Assembly: GCA_002711995.1 (NCBI GenBank)
Contig: PASN01000014.1
Coordinates: 124,001-188,000, forward strand
Source of the DNA: Halobacteriovoraceae bacterium
GTDB lineage: Bacteria > Bdellovibrionota > Bacteriovoracia > Bacteriovoracales > Bacteriovoracaceae
Length of the DNA stretch: 64,000 bases
Direction of reading: 5' to 3'
Below the pieces are notes generated by a model that worked only from the letters and a program-made list of their open reading frames with translations, made no database searches and had not been told where the DNA came from. The stretch's first letter is position 1. Each line of letters starts with the position of its first letter. A program made the translations under genes and the position numbers. Below, piece by piece: positions 25,198-33,992 of the stretch.

Positions 25198-26580
25198 ATG
25201 GCAGAGCATGTATCTAAATTAAGACAACCGTTGGTTCCTGAGGACCGAACGTATAAGCAAATGTCTGAAGATGTGTTGGACACGCTAGAGCGAAAGCCTA
25301 CTAAGGCGTGGCTTGCTGGCTTTAGCATCTCAGTGCTTTTCCTGACTATTGGCTTGATTGTTATCGGTTACCAAATCGCCACTGGTATTGGTGTTTGGGG
25401 ACTTAACAAGACAATCGGATGGTCGTGGGATATTACCAACTTCGTATTTTGTGTTGGTATTGGTCACGCAGGGACATTGATTTCAGCAATCCTTTTGATC
25501 TTTAGACAAAGATGGAGAACGGCAATTAACAGAGCGGCAGAGGCGATGACGATTTTCGCAGTTGCTTGTGCTGGTCTTTTTCCATTAATTCACATGGGTA
25601 GACCTTGGTTGGCCTACTTTGTTTTCCCATACCCGAACACTCTAGGACCATTATGGGTAAACTTTAAGTCACCACTACTTTGGGACGTTTTCGCGATCTC
25701 CACATACCTTACAGTATCTTTGGTATTCTGGTATATGGGATTACTTCCTGATTTGGCGACTGTAAGAGATAGAACTAAATCTAAATTCAGAAAAGCTATC
25801 TACGGAGCATTAAGCTTTGGTTGGAACGGATCTACAAGAACTTGGCATCACTTTGAAGTTTTGTCTCTTATCCTTGCTGGTCTAGCTACACCACTAGTTC
25901 TTTCTGTTCACACTATCGTTTCCTTTGACTTTGCCACATCAGTTATTCCTGGATGGCACACGACGATCTTTCCTCCATACTTTGTTGCTGGTGCGATCTT
26001 CTCTGGTTTCGGTATGGTTTTAACTCTTCTAATTATTACCAGAAAGGTTATGAACTGGGAAAACTACATCACTGTTGGTCACGTAGAGGCGATGTGTAAA
26101 GTAATCATTCTTACTGGTACAATGGTTGGTCTTGCATATGGAACTGAGTTCTTTATTGCTTGGTACTCTGGTAACCCTTATGAGAGATACGCTTTCGTTA
26201 ACAGGGCCTTTGGACCTTACTGGTGGGCATACTGGACTATGATCTCTTGTAACGTTATTTCTCCACAATTCTTCTGGTTTAAGAAGCTTAGAAGAAACAT
26301 GACGTTTGTTTTCATTATCACTATTTTTGTAAACATTGGTATGTGGTTTGAGAGATTCGTTATTATTACGACTTCTCTACATAGAGACTTTCTTCCTTCG
26401 TCTTGGGCAATGTACTCGCCGACTTGGGTTGAAATCTGGACATTTATTGGAACCTTTGGATTGTTCTTTACACTATTCTTCCTTTTCATCCGTTTGCTAC
26501 CAGGCATCGCGGTTGCAGAGGTTAAGTCGGTGAAAAGATACGGACAAAAAGGTGATAAACCAGTTAACGTTATAGCTTAA
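25198..26580 (+). CDS. actC: Alternative Complex III subunit ActC, NrfD-like quinol-binding membrane protein
   Basis: 460 residues with about ten transmembrane helices of the NrfD/PsrC family. Features: [35 protein letters not shown] with the conserved His and Arg of the quinone site, [38 protein letters not shown] and NVGHVEAM-type motif (TVGHVEAM). It oxidises quinol in the inner membrane and hands electrons to the Fe-S clusters of ActB. It starts 20 bases after actB with AAGGAA before the ATG. Confidence 0.95.
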   Translation: MAEHVSKLRQPLVPEDRTYKQMSEDVLDTLERKPTKAWLAGFSISVLFLTIGLIVIGYQIATGIGVWGLNKTIGWSWDITNFVFCVGIGHAGTLISAILLIFRQRWRTAINRAAEAMTIFAVACAGLFPLIHMGRPWLAYFVFPYPNTLGPLWVNFKSPLLWDVFAISTYLTVSLVFWYMGLLPDLATVRDRTKSKFRKAIYGALSFGWNGSTRTWHHFEVLSLILAGLATPLVLSVHTIVSFDFATSVIPGWHTTIFPPYFVAGAIFSGFGMVLTLLIITRKVMNWENYITVGHVEAMCKVIILTGTMVGLAYGTEFFIAWYSGNPYERYAFVNRAFGPYWWAYWTMISCNVISPQFFWFKKLRRNMTFVFIITIFVNIGMWFERFVIITTSLHRDFLPSSWAMYSPTWVEIWTFIGTFGLFFTLFFLFIRLLPGIAVAEVKSVKRYGQKGDKPVNVIA

Positions 26581-26591
26581 TAGGAATGACT

Positions 26592-27113
26592 ATGAAGAAA
26601 GACTTTATATTAGCTACATTTGAAGATGATCGTCATGTTTTGGCCGCAACTAAAAAGGCCAGAGACAAGAATATGCCGATTTTTGATATTTACACTCCGT
26701 TTCCAGTACACGGCCTTGATGAAGCGATGGGGATCAAGAGATCAATTCTCCCTTACGTGACTTTAGTTGCTGGTGCAATGGGACTTTTAATTGCAATTGC
26801 ACTTCAGGTTTATACTAATGCGATTGACTGGCCAATTATTGTGGGTGGTAAGCCATTTAACTCAATTCCGGCATTCGTGCCAATTTCTTTTGAGTTAACA
26901 GTATTGTTTGGAGCTCACACGACTGTTGCGGCATTTCTTGCTTTAAACAAGTTGTACCCTGGCAAGCAACCACATATTTTTCACCCTGAGCAAACATGCC
27001 ATACATTTATCATGGCGTTTGAAAAAAACAGCGTTAACGCTGAAGAAGTTTCTCAGCTTGTGAAAGAGTTTGGGGCTGTTGAGGTTAAAGAAGAGTCGGC
27101 GGACGTAAAGTAA
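26592..27113 (+). CDS. actD: Alternative Complex III subunit ActD (DUF3341)
   Basis: 173 residues from the ATG at 26592; the ATG at 26586 directly abuts its TAGGA site and is a poor start. The cytoplasmic N-terminal domain has FDIYTPFPVHGLDEAMG, the hallmark of the DUF3341/ActD family. Two transmembrane helices follow (LPYVTLVAGAMGLLIAIALQVY and FVPISFELTVLFGAHTTVAAFL), joined by IDWPIIVGGKPFNS. It is a structural subunit packed against ActC/ActF. It overlaps nothing and starts 11 bases after actC. Confidence 0.94.
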   Translation: MKKDFILATFEDDRHVLAATKKARDKNMPIFDIYTPFPVHGLDEAMGIKRSILPYVTLVAGAMGLLIAIALQVYTNAIDWPIIVGGKPFNSIPAFVPISFELTVLFGAHTTVAAFLALNKLYPGKQPHIFHPEQTCHTFIMAFEKNSVNAEEVSQLVKEFGAVEVKEESADVK

Positions 27114-27129
27114 TTTAAAAGGGGATAAT

Positions 27130-27687
27130 GTGAAAAACCTATTATTGGCAATCACTGTTTTAGTTTTAGCAAGTTGTTCTGGTGGAAGAAACAGCACTGG
27201 CTATTCAATAATTAACGATATGAAGTACTCTGTTGCTTATGAGGCCTTTACAACCAACCCGGTTTTGCCTAATGGACAAACAATGATGGTATCTCCAGAG
27301 GGAACTGTTTCAAGAGGTCATCTTCCTGATGAGGTTGATGCTGAAGGAAATCCTGTTCTTTTGGAAAATCCTTATGAGATGACTGAATACGCATGGGAAA
27401 GAGGCGAGAGATACTACAATATCATGTGCGCCACTTGCCATGGTATGGAAGGTAAGGCCGATGGACCAGTTGTAACTCAAGGTGGTTTTCCAAAACCACC
27501 AAACTTTATGGGTAGAAAGTGGAGAAACATTCAGAGATACCCAGTTGGTCACGTTTACAAAGTAATCACTCATGGTATCGGCAACATGGCCTCTTATGCT
27601 CAGCAACTTTACCCAGAAGACAGATGGGCCGTTGCTGAATACGTAAGAAAGAGGCTCATGAGAGGAAAAGAAAAATACAAGCAATAA
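27130..27687 (+). CDS. actE: Alternative Complex III subunit ActE, monoheme cytochrome c lipoprotein
   Basis: 185 residues starting at GTG, with GGGGA 4 bases upstream. Lipobox LVLASC16 shows it is lipid-anchored in the periplasm. A single heme site CATCH (C100-H104) is followed by GMEGKADGPV, GFPKPPNF and GHVYKVITHGIGNMASYAQQL, where the Met is the likely sixth ligand. It is a terminal cytochrome of the complex that passes electrons on to a soluble cytochrome or an oxidase not in this window. Confidence 0.95.
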   Translation: MKNLLLAITVLVLASCSGGRNSTGYSIINDMKYSVAYEAFTTNPVLPNGQTMMVSPEGTVSRGHLPDEVDAEGNPVLLENPYEMTEYAWERGERYYNIMCATCHGMEGKADGPVVTQGGFPKPPNFMGRKWRNIQRYPVGHVYKVITHGIGNMASYAQQLYPEDRWAVAEYVRKRLMRGKEKYKQ

Positions 27688-27704
27688 AATAATTGGAGTC
27701 AAAA

Positions 27705-28889
27705 GTGGAAACAGAAATTAAAAATTATGAGCTTTCTGGAGGGGTACAAAAGACTTCCATGGCCTTGATCGCTGTTGGGATCGTTGCTATGATAGCTTCT
27801 TTTGTAATTAACCCTACGGTTGGTTGGGTCGACTTCTTGGTCAATACTATCTACTTTGTGTTGGTCGCTCTTAGTGGGATTTTCTTCCTTGCCGTTACTG
27901 GTGTAATGCAGGCAAGTTGGATCACTCCTTATAAAAGAATCCCGGAAGCAATGACTAAATTCCTTCCTATTGGATTTGTTTTTATGCTGGCAACTTACTT
28001 CGGTCTTCACACTATCTATGAGTGGACCCACACAGAAGTTGTTTTGAACGATCCTATTCTAAAAGAGAAAACACCTTATTTGAATGAGACGTTTTACATG
28101 ATTAGAATGGTTGTTATCTTTGCGATCTGGATTTTACTTGGCAAGAAGCTTCTGTCTTTGTCCAAGGATCAAGATGCAAATCCTGAAAAAGATCTTCAAC
28201 ATAGCATCATGAAAACAAGTGCTATAGGGCTAATTCTTTTTGGTCTTACTATCAGTTTTGCAGCATTTGATTGGATTATGTCTGTTGAACCGCACTGGTT
28301 TTCTACAATCTTTGGTGTTTATATTTTCGCTGGGATGTTTGTTACAGGTATTTCATTCACTACTCTTTCTGTTATTAAGTTAAGAGAGTGGGGTTACATG
28401 CAAGGAATCATTAGTGATGATCACCTTCATGACCTTGGCAAGTGGATGTTTGGTATCTCAGTTTTTTGGGCATACATTTGGATTTCTCAATACCTTTTGA
28501 TTTGGTATGCAAATATCCCAGAGGAAACTGAGTACTATGTGATGAGACACCACCACTGGAACGGTATCTTCTTCTTTAATCTAGCAATCAACTTCTTAGC
28601 TCCATTTGTGTTGCTAATGAGTAGAGGTGCTAAAAGAAACGCGGGAAGATTGAAGCTTGTTGCATGCATTCTTATGGTAGGTCACTTTATCGACCTTTAC
28701 CTAATGGTTGCTCCAAAGGTTTTTGAACACCACAATGCAAGCGTTGTTGGATTTGGAATTATTCAATTCCTATCATGGCTTGGATTTTTTGGACTGTTTA
28801 TCTTAGTAGTTGCTAAGTCACTATCTAAAATGAACCTGATTCCAAAAGGTGATCCAAACTTGGACGAAGGACTTCACTTACATCAGTAA
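27705..28889 (+). CDS. actF: Alternative Complex III subunit ActF, NrfD-like membrane protein
   Basis: 394 residues from the GTG at 27705, which has TTGGAG 6 bases before it; the frame is open from a TTG at 27693, but that TTG is part of the ribosome site. About ten transmembrane helices with the ActF pattern: GVMQASWITPYKRIPEAM, FAAFDWIMSVEPHWFSTIFG, ISQYLLIWYANIPEETEYY and RHHHWN. It is the second NrfD-like integral subunit, proposed to contribute to proton translocation. It is the last gene of the operon, before a strong terminator. No oxidase genes follow, unlike in many ACIII operons. Confidence 0.95.
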   Translation: METEIKNYELSGGVQKTSMALIAVGIVAMIASFVINPTVGWVDFLVNTIYFVLVALSGIFFLAVTGVMQASWITPYKRIPEAMTKFLPIGFVFMLATYFGLHTIYEWTHTEVVLNDPILKEKTPYLNETFYMIRMVVIFAIWILLGKKLLSLSKDQDANPEKDLQHSIMKTSAIGLILFGLTISFAAFDWIMSVEPHWFSTIFGVYIFAGMFVTGISFTTLSVIKLREWGYMQGIISDDHLHDLGKWMFGISVFWAYIWISQYLLIWYANIPEETEYYVMRHHHWNGIFFFNLAINFLAPFVLLMSRGAKRNAGRLKLVACILMVGHFIDLYLMVAPKVFEHHNASVVGFGIIQFLSWLGFFGLFILVVAKSLSKMNLIPKGDPNLDEGLHLHQ

Positions 28890-28900
28890 TTATCTTATAG

Positions 28901-28925
28901 ACGCCCCATAACAGGGGCGTTTTTG
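28901..28925 (+). terminator. intrinsic terminator of the act operon
   Basis: ACGCCCC/GGGGCGT stem of 7 bp with loop ATAACA, then TTTTTG. It ends just 6 bases before the ATG of the next gene. Confidence 0.88.
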
Positions 28926-28931
28926 TTTAAT

Positions 28932-29249
28932 ATGGAAAATAAAGAATCAAAAAACGAAATATTAGAGGGCAAAGAGAAAAGGCAAGACCCGGTGTATATG
29001 CCCGAGCTGCACTCGTGCCCAGAACTTATGTCTTACAGTGAAAAACTTGAGCTTGCAGAGGAGATTCTCTGTATTTCTTTGGCACCAATACTAGCTAGAG
29101 AGCAACTGGATGCTAGGGTTGAGGATGTTCAGGGCACAGATCTTTTGATCAGATACTATCCTGAGATTCCAGAAAACGTGGAAAAAGAAATTGCAAAGTT
29201 TGTAGAGCGACTAACTGAGGGACGCTTCAGTGCAAAGGCAATCAAGTAA
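28932..29249 (+). CDS. hypothetical cytoplasmic protein
   Basis: 105 residues from the ATG at 28932 (the frame opens at a TTG at 28923 inside the terminator U-run). It is acidic and helical, with no signal peptide; the most distinctive stretch is VYMPELHSCPELMSYSEKLE. I recognise no family. There is no Shine-Dalgarno other than the GGGG of the terminator stem, 14 bases away, so it may depend on a promoter within the actF end, or on a leaderless start. The GNAT gene follows after 3 bases, so the two are probably coupled. Confidence 0.72.
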   Translation: MENKESKNEILEGKEKRQDPVYMPELHSCPELMSYSEKLELAEEILCISLAPILAREQLDARVEDVQGTDLLIRYYPEIPENVEKEIAKFVERLTEGRFSAKAIK

Positions 29250-29252
29250 TCT

Positions 29253-29720
29253 ATGCAAAAGACAATTACCATTCATTCAGCAACTCCTGAAGATTTAGGC
29301 ATTATCGTTCAAGCACAGCTTGATATGGCCTTGGAAACTGAAAACCTTGCACTTGATAAGTCCAGGGTTCAAAAAGGCGTGAAAGCGGTTTTTGAGGACC
29401 CTAAAAAAGGGAAGTATTATAAGGCCACTGTCGATGGAGAATTCGCAGGGTGTTTACTCACAACTTTTGAGTGGAGCGATTGGCGAAATTCCTACTGCCT
29501 TTGGATACAGTCAGTGTTTGTGCCGAAAAATCAACGAGGAAGGGGAGTGTTTAAATCCTTCTATTTATATTTAAAAGACATGGTGAAGTCCGACTCAGAT
29601 CTATGCGGGCTTAGGCTATATGTGGATAAAACCAATAAAGACGCTCAAAAAGTTTACCAAAAAGTGAATATGAGTAATGAGCACTATGAGCTCTTTGAGT
29701 GGTTAGATCCAGGAGAGTGA
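29253..29720 (+). CDS. GNAT-family N-acetyltransferase
   Basis: 155 residues covering a full GNAT fold: an N-terminal strand-helix (ITIHSATPEDLGIIVQAQLD), a central strand IQSVFVPKNQRGRGVFKSFY with the acetyl-CoA pyrophosphate loop (Q/R-x-x-G-x-G/V), and the C-terminal LRLYVDKTNKDAQKVYQKVNM motif. Substrate unknown. It starts 3 bases after the preceding stop without its own Shine-Dalgarno, which suggests translational coupling. Its last 37 bases overlap the convergent hydrolase gene. Confidence 0.88.
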   Translation: MQKTITIHSATPEDLGIIVQAQLDMALETENLALDKSRVQKGVKAVFEDPKKGKYYKATVDGEFAGCLLTTFEWSDWRNSYCLWIQSVFVPKNQRGRGVFKSFYLYLKDMVKSDSDLCGLRLYVDKTNKDAQKVYQKVNMSNEHYELFEWLDPGE

Positions 29721-30454
29721 ATAAAAGACTCTATTCGCTCAATAAGCCAGTTCGGCGCATCTATGGGAAGATCATGTCCCGCATCTGGATGAAGCTCAAC
29801 TGGCACCCCCCAGCGCTTTGACAACTCCATTGAGCACTCGTAAGAACAAAGTCTGTCCCCCTTGGAAGCTATTAGCATTAATTGAGTATCAGGCGCAATC
29901 TTTGACGGGTTGAAAGTCACTGCGGCCAGAATTTGATTGATAAAGCTCACCTTTTTAACAGGAGCGCTGGTCTGGATTTCACACCAAGACTTTAAGTTTT
30001 CATTTTGTTTTTCTATGTCATTGCTTACAAGCTTGAGAATAAGCTTTTCTCTTTGCTCAAGCTTTTGATTTATAAAGATGTTTAAAAAGTCGAGCCACGC
30101 CTTAGGCCTTAGGCGTTTATGGATTGGATTGATTCCTTTAAAACTTGAATTAATCAATATCATTCGATCAAATTCTTGTGGGTGTAGCTCACTCCATCTT
30201 TTGGCAAGCATTCCTCCTAGGGATTGAGCAATAATTGTAGTCGATCCCGGCGCCTTTTTACTTAAATACTCTTCTCTAATTTGAGAAATCATTTGGTCGA
30301 AGTTAGAGGGGGAGAGCTCATCACAGCGAGTGCCGGTTCCAGGGATGTCCAGCAACAAAACTTTTGCCTGAGGAAAGGTTTTTGCCACCAAGTCCTTAAA
30401 CTCACCCCAATGTCTTTGCTCGCGCACAAGGCCTCTAAGTAAAACGATATTCAT
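29684..30454 (-). CDS. alpha/beta-hydrolase
   Basis: 256 residues, cytoplasmic. The nucleophile elbow is AQSLGGM (the first Gly of GxSxG is Ala), preceded by the strand TTIIAQS. The acid is probably in the ASKGDRLCS stretch and the His in PDAGHDLPIDAP. The N-terminal NIVLLRGLVREQRHWGEF replaces the usual HGxxG oxyanion loop with RGLVREQRHW. Similar to small-molecule esterases and lipases; substrate not predictable. It overlaps the end of the GNAT gene by 37 bases tail to tail. Confidence 0.85.
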   Translation of the reverse strand: MNIVLLRGLVREQRHWGEFKDLVAKTFPQAKVLLLDIPGTGTRCDELSPSNFDQMISQIREEYLSKKAPGSTTIIAQSLGGMLAKRWSELHPQEFDRMILINSSFKGINPIHKRLRPKAWLDFLNIFINQKLEQREKLILKLVSNDIEKQNENLKSWCEIQTSAPVKKVSFINQILAAVTFNPSKIAPDTQLMLIASKGDRLCSYECSMELSKRWGVPVELHPDAGHDLPIDAPNWLIERIESFIHSPGSNHSKSS

Positions 30455-30659
30455 GGGTATAGAATTTCACAGAAACAGTTCAGGCTCAAGTCAAAATGAA
30501 GTTTATGAAAGACATTGCTTAACAAAACTTAAGCTCTCGTTGATCTGAAAAAAGTTCAAGGAGCATAACTTTAAATTGATGCTACCCTTAGGGGTGTTAT
30601 GGTTGCCGGAAGAAAGATTAACTTGGGAGAGTTGTAATTCTAGGTGTTTAAGGGGCCTA

Positions 30660-30688
30660 GGTTAGACAAGGCCTTGTCTCGTCTAACC
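30660..30688. promoter_or_regulatory. palindrome/hairpin in the leader of the ClpX-like gene
   Basis: AGACAAGGCCTTGTCT (30664-30679) is a perfect 16-bp palindrome. The outer arms GGTTAGAC (30660-30667) and GTCTAACC (30681-30688) can instead form an 8-bp hairpin. TTAGACAAGG recurs at 30730-30739 directly before the start. Could be an operator or mutually exclusive RNA structures. Confidence 0.4.
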
Positions 30689-30746
30689 AAGCGAGCTTGT
30701 CACAGAACTAGACAGCTGTTAATTTTCTTTAGACAAGGGAGTGGGA

Positions 30747-32033
30747 ATGGATTTAGAAAACTTTGAAAGCGCAGATATGAACAAAGACTTAAATGGTAAG
30801 AATAAAGATGAGTCAATTGACCCTAAGAAAATGCAATCGGAACTGGAAGAGCTTGTTAAGAGCAAGTTTGGGGACAAGGTTCATATCGTTTCAAAAGGTC
30901 TTGATCCTCTTGAACAAGAGGAGGAAGTTGAGCTGCTTGACGATGAGCTTGAACTTGATTTTGAATACACGCCAAAAGATATTAAAAACTACTTAGACGA
31001 TTATGTGATAAGTCAGGATGAAGCAAAAAAGACCCTGGCCATCGCCATCTGCGATCATTACAACCACATTAAAAGAGATTATGAAACCGGTGAGACGCCT
31101 CACTACTTCAAGCAAAATATTTTAATGCTTGGTCCGACTGGGGTCGGTAAAACTTATTTAATCAAGAAAATTGCCCAACTCGTTGGTGTTCCTTTTGTAA
31201 AGGCCGACGCCACGAAATTTACTGAGGCAGGCTATGTTGGAGCTAATGTTGAGGACACTATTCGCGATCTTATCACGCAGGCGGATGGCAACGTTGAAAT
31301 GGCACAATATGGGATAGTCTACATTGACGAGGCCGACAAACTTGCTGGTGGCAGAAAGATTGGCGGCAGAGAAGTTAGCGGCAGAGGCGTTCAAAACGGA
31401 CTTCTAAAGCTATTGGAAGAAACGGAAATTGAGACCCGCTCACCATTTGACATGCTTTCCCAACTCAACAACGCCTTTGGACAAAACAATAACAGGCCAA
31501 AGACTATTAACACCAAGAACATTCTCTTCATATTAAGTGGTGCTTTCTCTGGACTTGAGGACATCATCAAGAAAAGAATGAATGTTAATCAAATCGGCTT
31601 TGCTAAAAGAAAGGCCGTTGATAATGAAGACAATCTTTTCAGCCTGGCAACAACTCAAGATTTTATCGACTTTGGAATTGAGCCTGAGCTTATTGGACGT
31701 TTGCCAGTTAGAGTGCACTGCAATCACTTAAGCAGCGACAACTTGTTCCACATACTTCAAGACACCAAAGAGTCGATTCTAAACCAATACAACGACTCAT
31801 TTATGTCATACGGTATCAAACTTGATTGGCAACCAGAAGCGCTTCAAGAGCTTGCAGAAATGGCGCACTCTGAAAAAACTGGAGCTCGCTCTCTTATGAC
31901 AATTTTTGAGCGAATCTTCCGAGATTATAAGTTTGAGCTTCCCTCAACTGGAGTGGAAACTTTTACGGTCACCAAAGAGCTTGTTAAGCACCCTAAAAGA
32001 GAACTTCAAAGAATCCTGGCCGGCAAGGCCTGA
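30747..32033 (+). CDS. ClpX-like AAA+ ATPase lacking the zinc-binding domain
   Basis: 428 residues from the ATG at 30747 (GGGAG upstream; a GTG at 30741 overlaps that site). The AAA+ core is ClpX-type: Walker A GPTGVGKT (131-138), pore loop GYVG (about 164-167), Walker B IVYIDEADK (192-199), LLKLLEET, then SGLEDIIKKRM and IGF (the ClpP-docking tripeptide of ClpX), LIGRLPV with the sensor/arginine region, and GARSL (sensor 2). Instead of the four-Cys zinc domain the N-terminus is an acidic stretch (EEEVELLDDELELDFEYTP). It is likely an unfoldase, perhaps partnered with ClpP through IGF. A canonical clpX would be expected elsewhere in the genome. Confidence 0.9.
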   Translation: MDLENFESADMNKDLNGKNKDESIDPKKMQSELEELVKSKFGDKVHIVSKGLDPLEQEEEVELLDDELELDFEYTPKDIKNYLDDYVISQDEAKKTLAIAICDHYNHIKRDYETGETPHYFKQNILMLGPTGVGKTYLIKKIAQLVGVPFVKADATKFTEAGYVGANVEDTIRDLITQADGNVEMAQYGIVYIDEADKLAGGRKIGGREVSGRGVQNGLLKLLEETEIETRSPFDMLSQLNNAFGQNNNRPKTINTKNILFILSGAFSGLEDIIKKRMNVNQIGFAKRKAVDNEDNLFSLATTQDFIDFGIEPELIGRLPVRVHCNHLSSDNLFHILQDTKESILNQYNDSFMSYGIKLDWQPEALQELAEMAHSEKTGARSLMTIFERIFRDYKFELPSTGVETFTVTKELVKHPKRELQRILAGKA

Positions 32034-32069
32034 TTTTTCCTTGATACAAATTATCTATCTTCTAATTAA

Positions 32070-32102
32070 AGCTCCTTAAGTGTAAAATATGCTTAAGGAG
32101 CT
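32070..32102 (+). promoter_or_regulatory. hairpin hiding the msrB Shine-Dalgarno
   Basis: AGCTCCTTAAG (32070-32080) is perfectly complementary to CTTAAGGAGCT (32092-32102), an 11-bp stem with an 11-base A/T-rich loop. The AAGGAG used by msrB (ATG at 32108) lies wholly in the 3' arm, so translation from read-through transcripts should be blocked unless the hairpin opens. Confidence 0.65.
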
Positions 32103-32107
32103 AATTT

Positions 32108-32554
32108 ATGGATAAGGAAAAGTTGGAAAAACTGCACGGACTGACTGAGCTTCAGTACAAAGTTACCCAAGAGGACGCCACAGAGAGAGCGTTTCAAAAC
32201 GAATACTGGGACAACAAAGAAAGCGGAATCTACGTGGACGTGGTTTCCGGTGAGCCTCTTTTTTCCTCCATGCATAAATATGACTCTGGCTCTGGTTGGC
32301 CATCATTTTACCAACCACTTGTTAAAGAAAACATTATTGAAAAAGAAGACACTTCCCTTGGCATGCGAAGAGTGGAGGTGAGAAGTAAAAATGGAAATTC
32401 CCATTTAGGGCATCTCTTTCCTGATGGACCAAATCCCACGGGACTTCGTTATTGTATTAATTCCGCATCCCTTCGTTTTATTCCTGTGGACAAACTTGAA
32501 GAAGAGGGACATGGCGAATTTAAGAATGACTTTGAAAAAAGGAGTGACATGTGA
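32108..32554 (+). CDS. msrB: peptide-methionine (R)-S-oxide reductase
   Basis: 148 residues. Repairs Met-R-sulfoxide in proteins. Visible motifs: [21 protein letters not shown] and the catalytic C116 in [13 protein letters not shown]. The two CxxC zinc sites of many MsrB proteins are absent: the first position reads VDVVSG (D44, S47) and the second SKNG, so this is the metal-free type. It is cytoplasmic, with no signal peptide. msrA overlaps its stop. The AAGGAG site 7 bases before the ATG is in a strong hairpin. Confidence 0.95.
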   Translation: MDKEKLEKLHGLTELQYKVTQEDATERAFQNEYWDNKESGIYVDVVSGEPLFSSMHKYDSGSGWPSFYQPLVKENIIEKEDTSLGMRRVEVRSKNGNSHLGHLFPDGPNPTGLRYCINSASLRFIPVDKLEEEGHGEFKNDFEKRSDM

Positions 32555-33072
32555 GCAATTTGGATAAGGCCACATTTGGGGGCGGCTGCTTTTGGGGCGT
32601 TGAGGAGCTTTTTTCTAGACTCAAAGGCGTGGAGAACGCCACAAGTGGTTATATGGGTGGACATATTCAGAACCCATCTTACGAGCAAATCTGCACAGGG
32701 AGAACGGGTCACGCCGAAGTGGTTCAAGTAGAATTTGATCCTTCGCAAGTCTCCTTTAAAGAGCTTCTAGACTATTTTTTTAGGCTTCACGATCCCACAA
32801 CACCCAATCAGCAGGGTGTGGATATTGGCAATCAATATAGAAGCGTCATCTTTTTTCACAGCGACGAGCAAAAAGAACAAGCTCAAGACTTTATTCGTTC
32901 ACTAGAAGAAAGGGACGCTTTTGATAAAAAGATAGTAACTGAAATCTCCAAGGCCAGTGAGTTTTGGGAGGCGGAAGACTATCATCAAGATTATTATCAA
33001 AAGAAGTATCAAGGCGGGGATGGACCTATTTGTCACACTTTGAAACCTGAATCATATTTGGAGAATAATTGA
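32551..33072 (+). CDS. msrA: peptide-methionine (S)-S-oxide reductase
   Basis: 173 residues starting at a GTG that overlaps the msrB stop (GTGA), with AAGGAG 7 bases upstream inside msrB. The catalytic Cys13 lies in [45 protein letters not shown] and [10 protein letters not shown] complete the family signature. It reduces the S-epimer of methionine sulfoxide and so complements MsrB. The tight coupling msrB-msrA-dehydrogenase shows joint translation. No resolving-Cys pair near the C-terminus beyond one Cys in GPICHTL. Confidence 0.96.
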   Translation: MSNLDKATFGGGCFWGVEELFSRLKGVENATSGYMGGHIQNPSYEQICTGRTGHAEVVQVEFDPSQVSFKELLDYFFRLHDPTTPNQQGVDIGNQYRSVIFFHSDEQKEQAQDFIRSLEERDAFDKKIVTEISKASEFWEAEDYHQDYYQKKYQGGDGPICHTLKPESYLENN

Positions 33073-33992
33073 AATTAGCTATCTTGGACGCTGACGCTCT
33101 TGGCGACAATGTTGACCTGAAAAGCTTTGAGCAGTTTGGAGAATTGGAAGTGTTTGGCAATACTGGCCAAGAACAAATCCTAGAACGATCACAAGACAAA
33201 GACATACTGATTCTTAACAAAGTTCGCTTAAGCGCCTCCACCCTTGAAAAACTCCCTAAGCTAAGGCTTGTCTGCATATGCGCGACTGGCACAGACAATA
33301 TTGATCTTGAATACTGCAAAGAACACGGCATTGAAGTTAAAAATGTTAAAGGATACTCCACAGATTCTGTAGCGCAGTTAACCATCTCCATGGGGCTTGC
33401 CCTTGCCTTAAGACTCTCAGAACAAGACGAGAGCGGAAAAAAGATGTGGAAGGAGAGTGAAGTCTTTTCTGTGCTTTCCAATCCGTTCGAAGATCTAAGT
33501 GGCAAAACTTGGGGAGTCATAGGTCTTGGTGCCATAGGCAGAAAGGTTGCGTCTGTCGCTAAAGCTTTAGGGTGCGATGTTAAATACTATTCAACAACTG
33601 GCCAGCACGATGATCCTAGCTATGAAAGGGTGGAGTTGGATACGCTATTGGGATCCGATATTATAAGCGTTCATTGCCCTCTAAATTCAGATACAAAAGA
33701 CTTAATCAATTCAGGTAATGTCTCTTTGCTTAAAGATGACTGTGTTCTTATTAATGTTGCTAGAGGTGGTATTGTAAACGAAAGAGATATCGTTGATCAT
33801 TTCCAAAAAACAAATATCAGGCTTGGGTTTGATGTTGCAAGCAAAGAGCCTATTGGAAAAGACAATCCCTTGTTGGAAATCAAGAGCTCAAAACGACTAA
33901 TTCTGACCCCTCACATTGCCTGGGCCTCAAAACAGGCCAGGCAAAAATTGATGGAAGGGGTGAAGAAAAATATTGAATCTTTTATTGGATAA
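33069..33992 (+). CDS. D-isomer-specific 2-hydroxyacid dehydrogenase
   Basis: 307 residues starting at TTG within the msrA stop (TTGA overlap), with TTGGAG upstream. NAD-binding motif GVIGLGAIGRKVA; catalytic Arg in NVARGGIVNE, Glu in DVASKEP, His in LTPHIAWAS. The class includes glycerate, hydroxypyruvate and lactate dehydrogenases; ATGTDNIDLEYCKEHGI is typical for the hydroxypyruvate/glycerate branch, but the substrate is uncertain. Coupling to msrBA might link it to NADH balance in stress, which is speculative. Its end overlaps the convergent lipoprotein gene by 11 bases. Confidence 0.92.
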   Translation: MKLAILDADALGDNVDLKSFEQFGELEVFGNTGQEQILERSQDKDILILNKVRLSASTLEKLPKLRLVCICATGTDNIDLEYCKEHGIEVKNVKGYSTDSVAQLTISMGLALALRLSEQDESGKKMWKESEVFSVLSNPFEDLSGKTWGVIGLGAIGRKVASVAKALGCDVKYYSTTGQHDDPSYERVELDTLLGSDIISVHCPLNSDTKDLINSGNVSLLKDDCVLINVARGGIVNERDIVDHFQKTNIRLGFDVASKEPIGKDNPLLEIKSSKRLILTPHIAWASKQARQKLMEGVKKNIESFIG

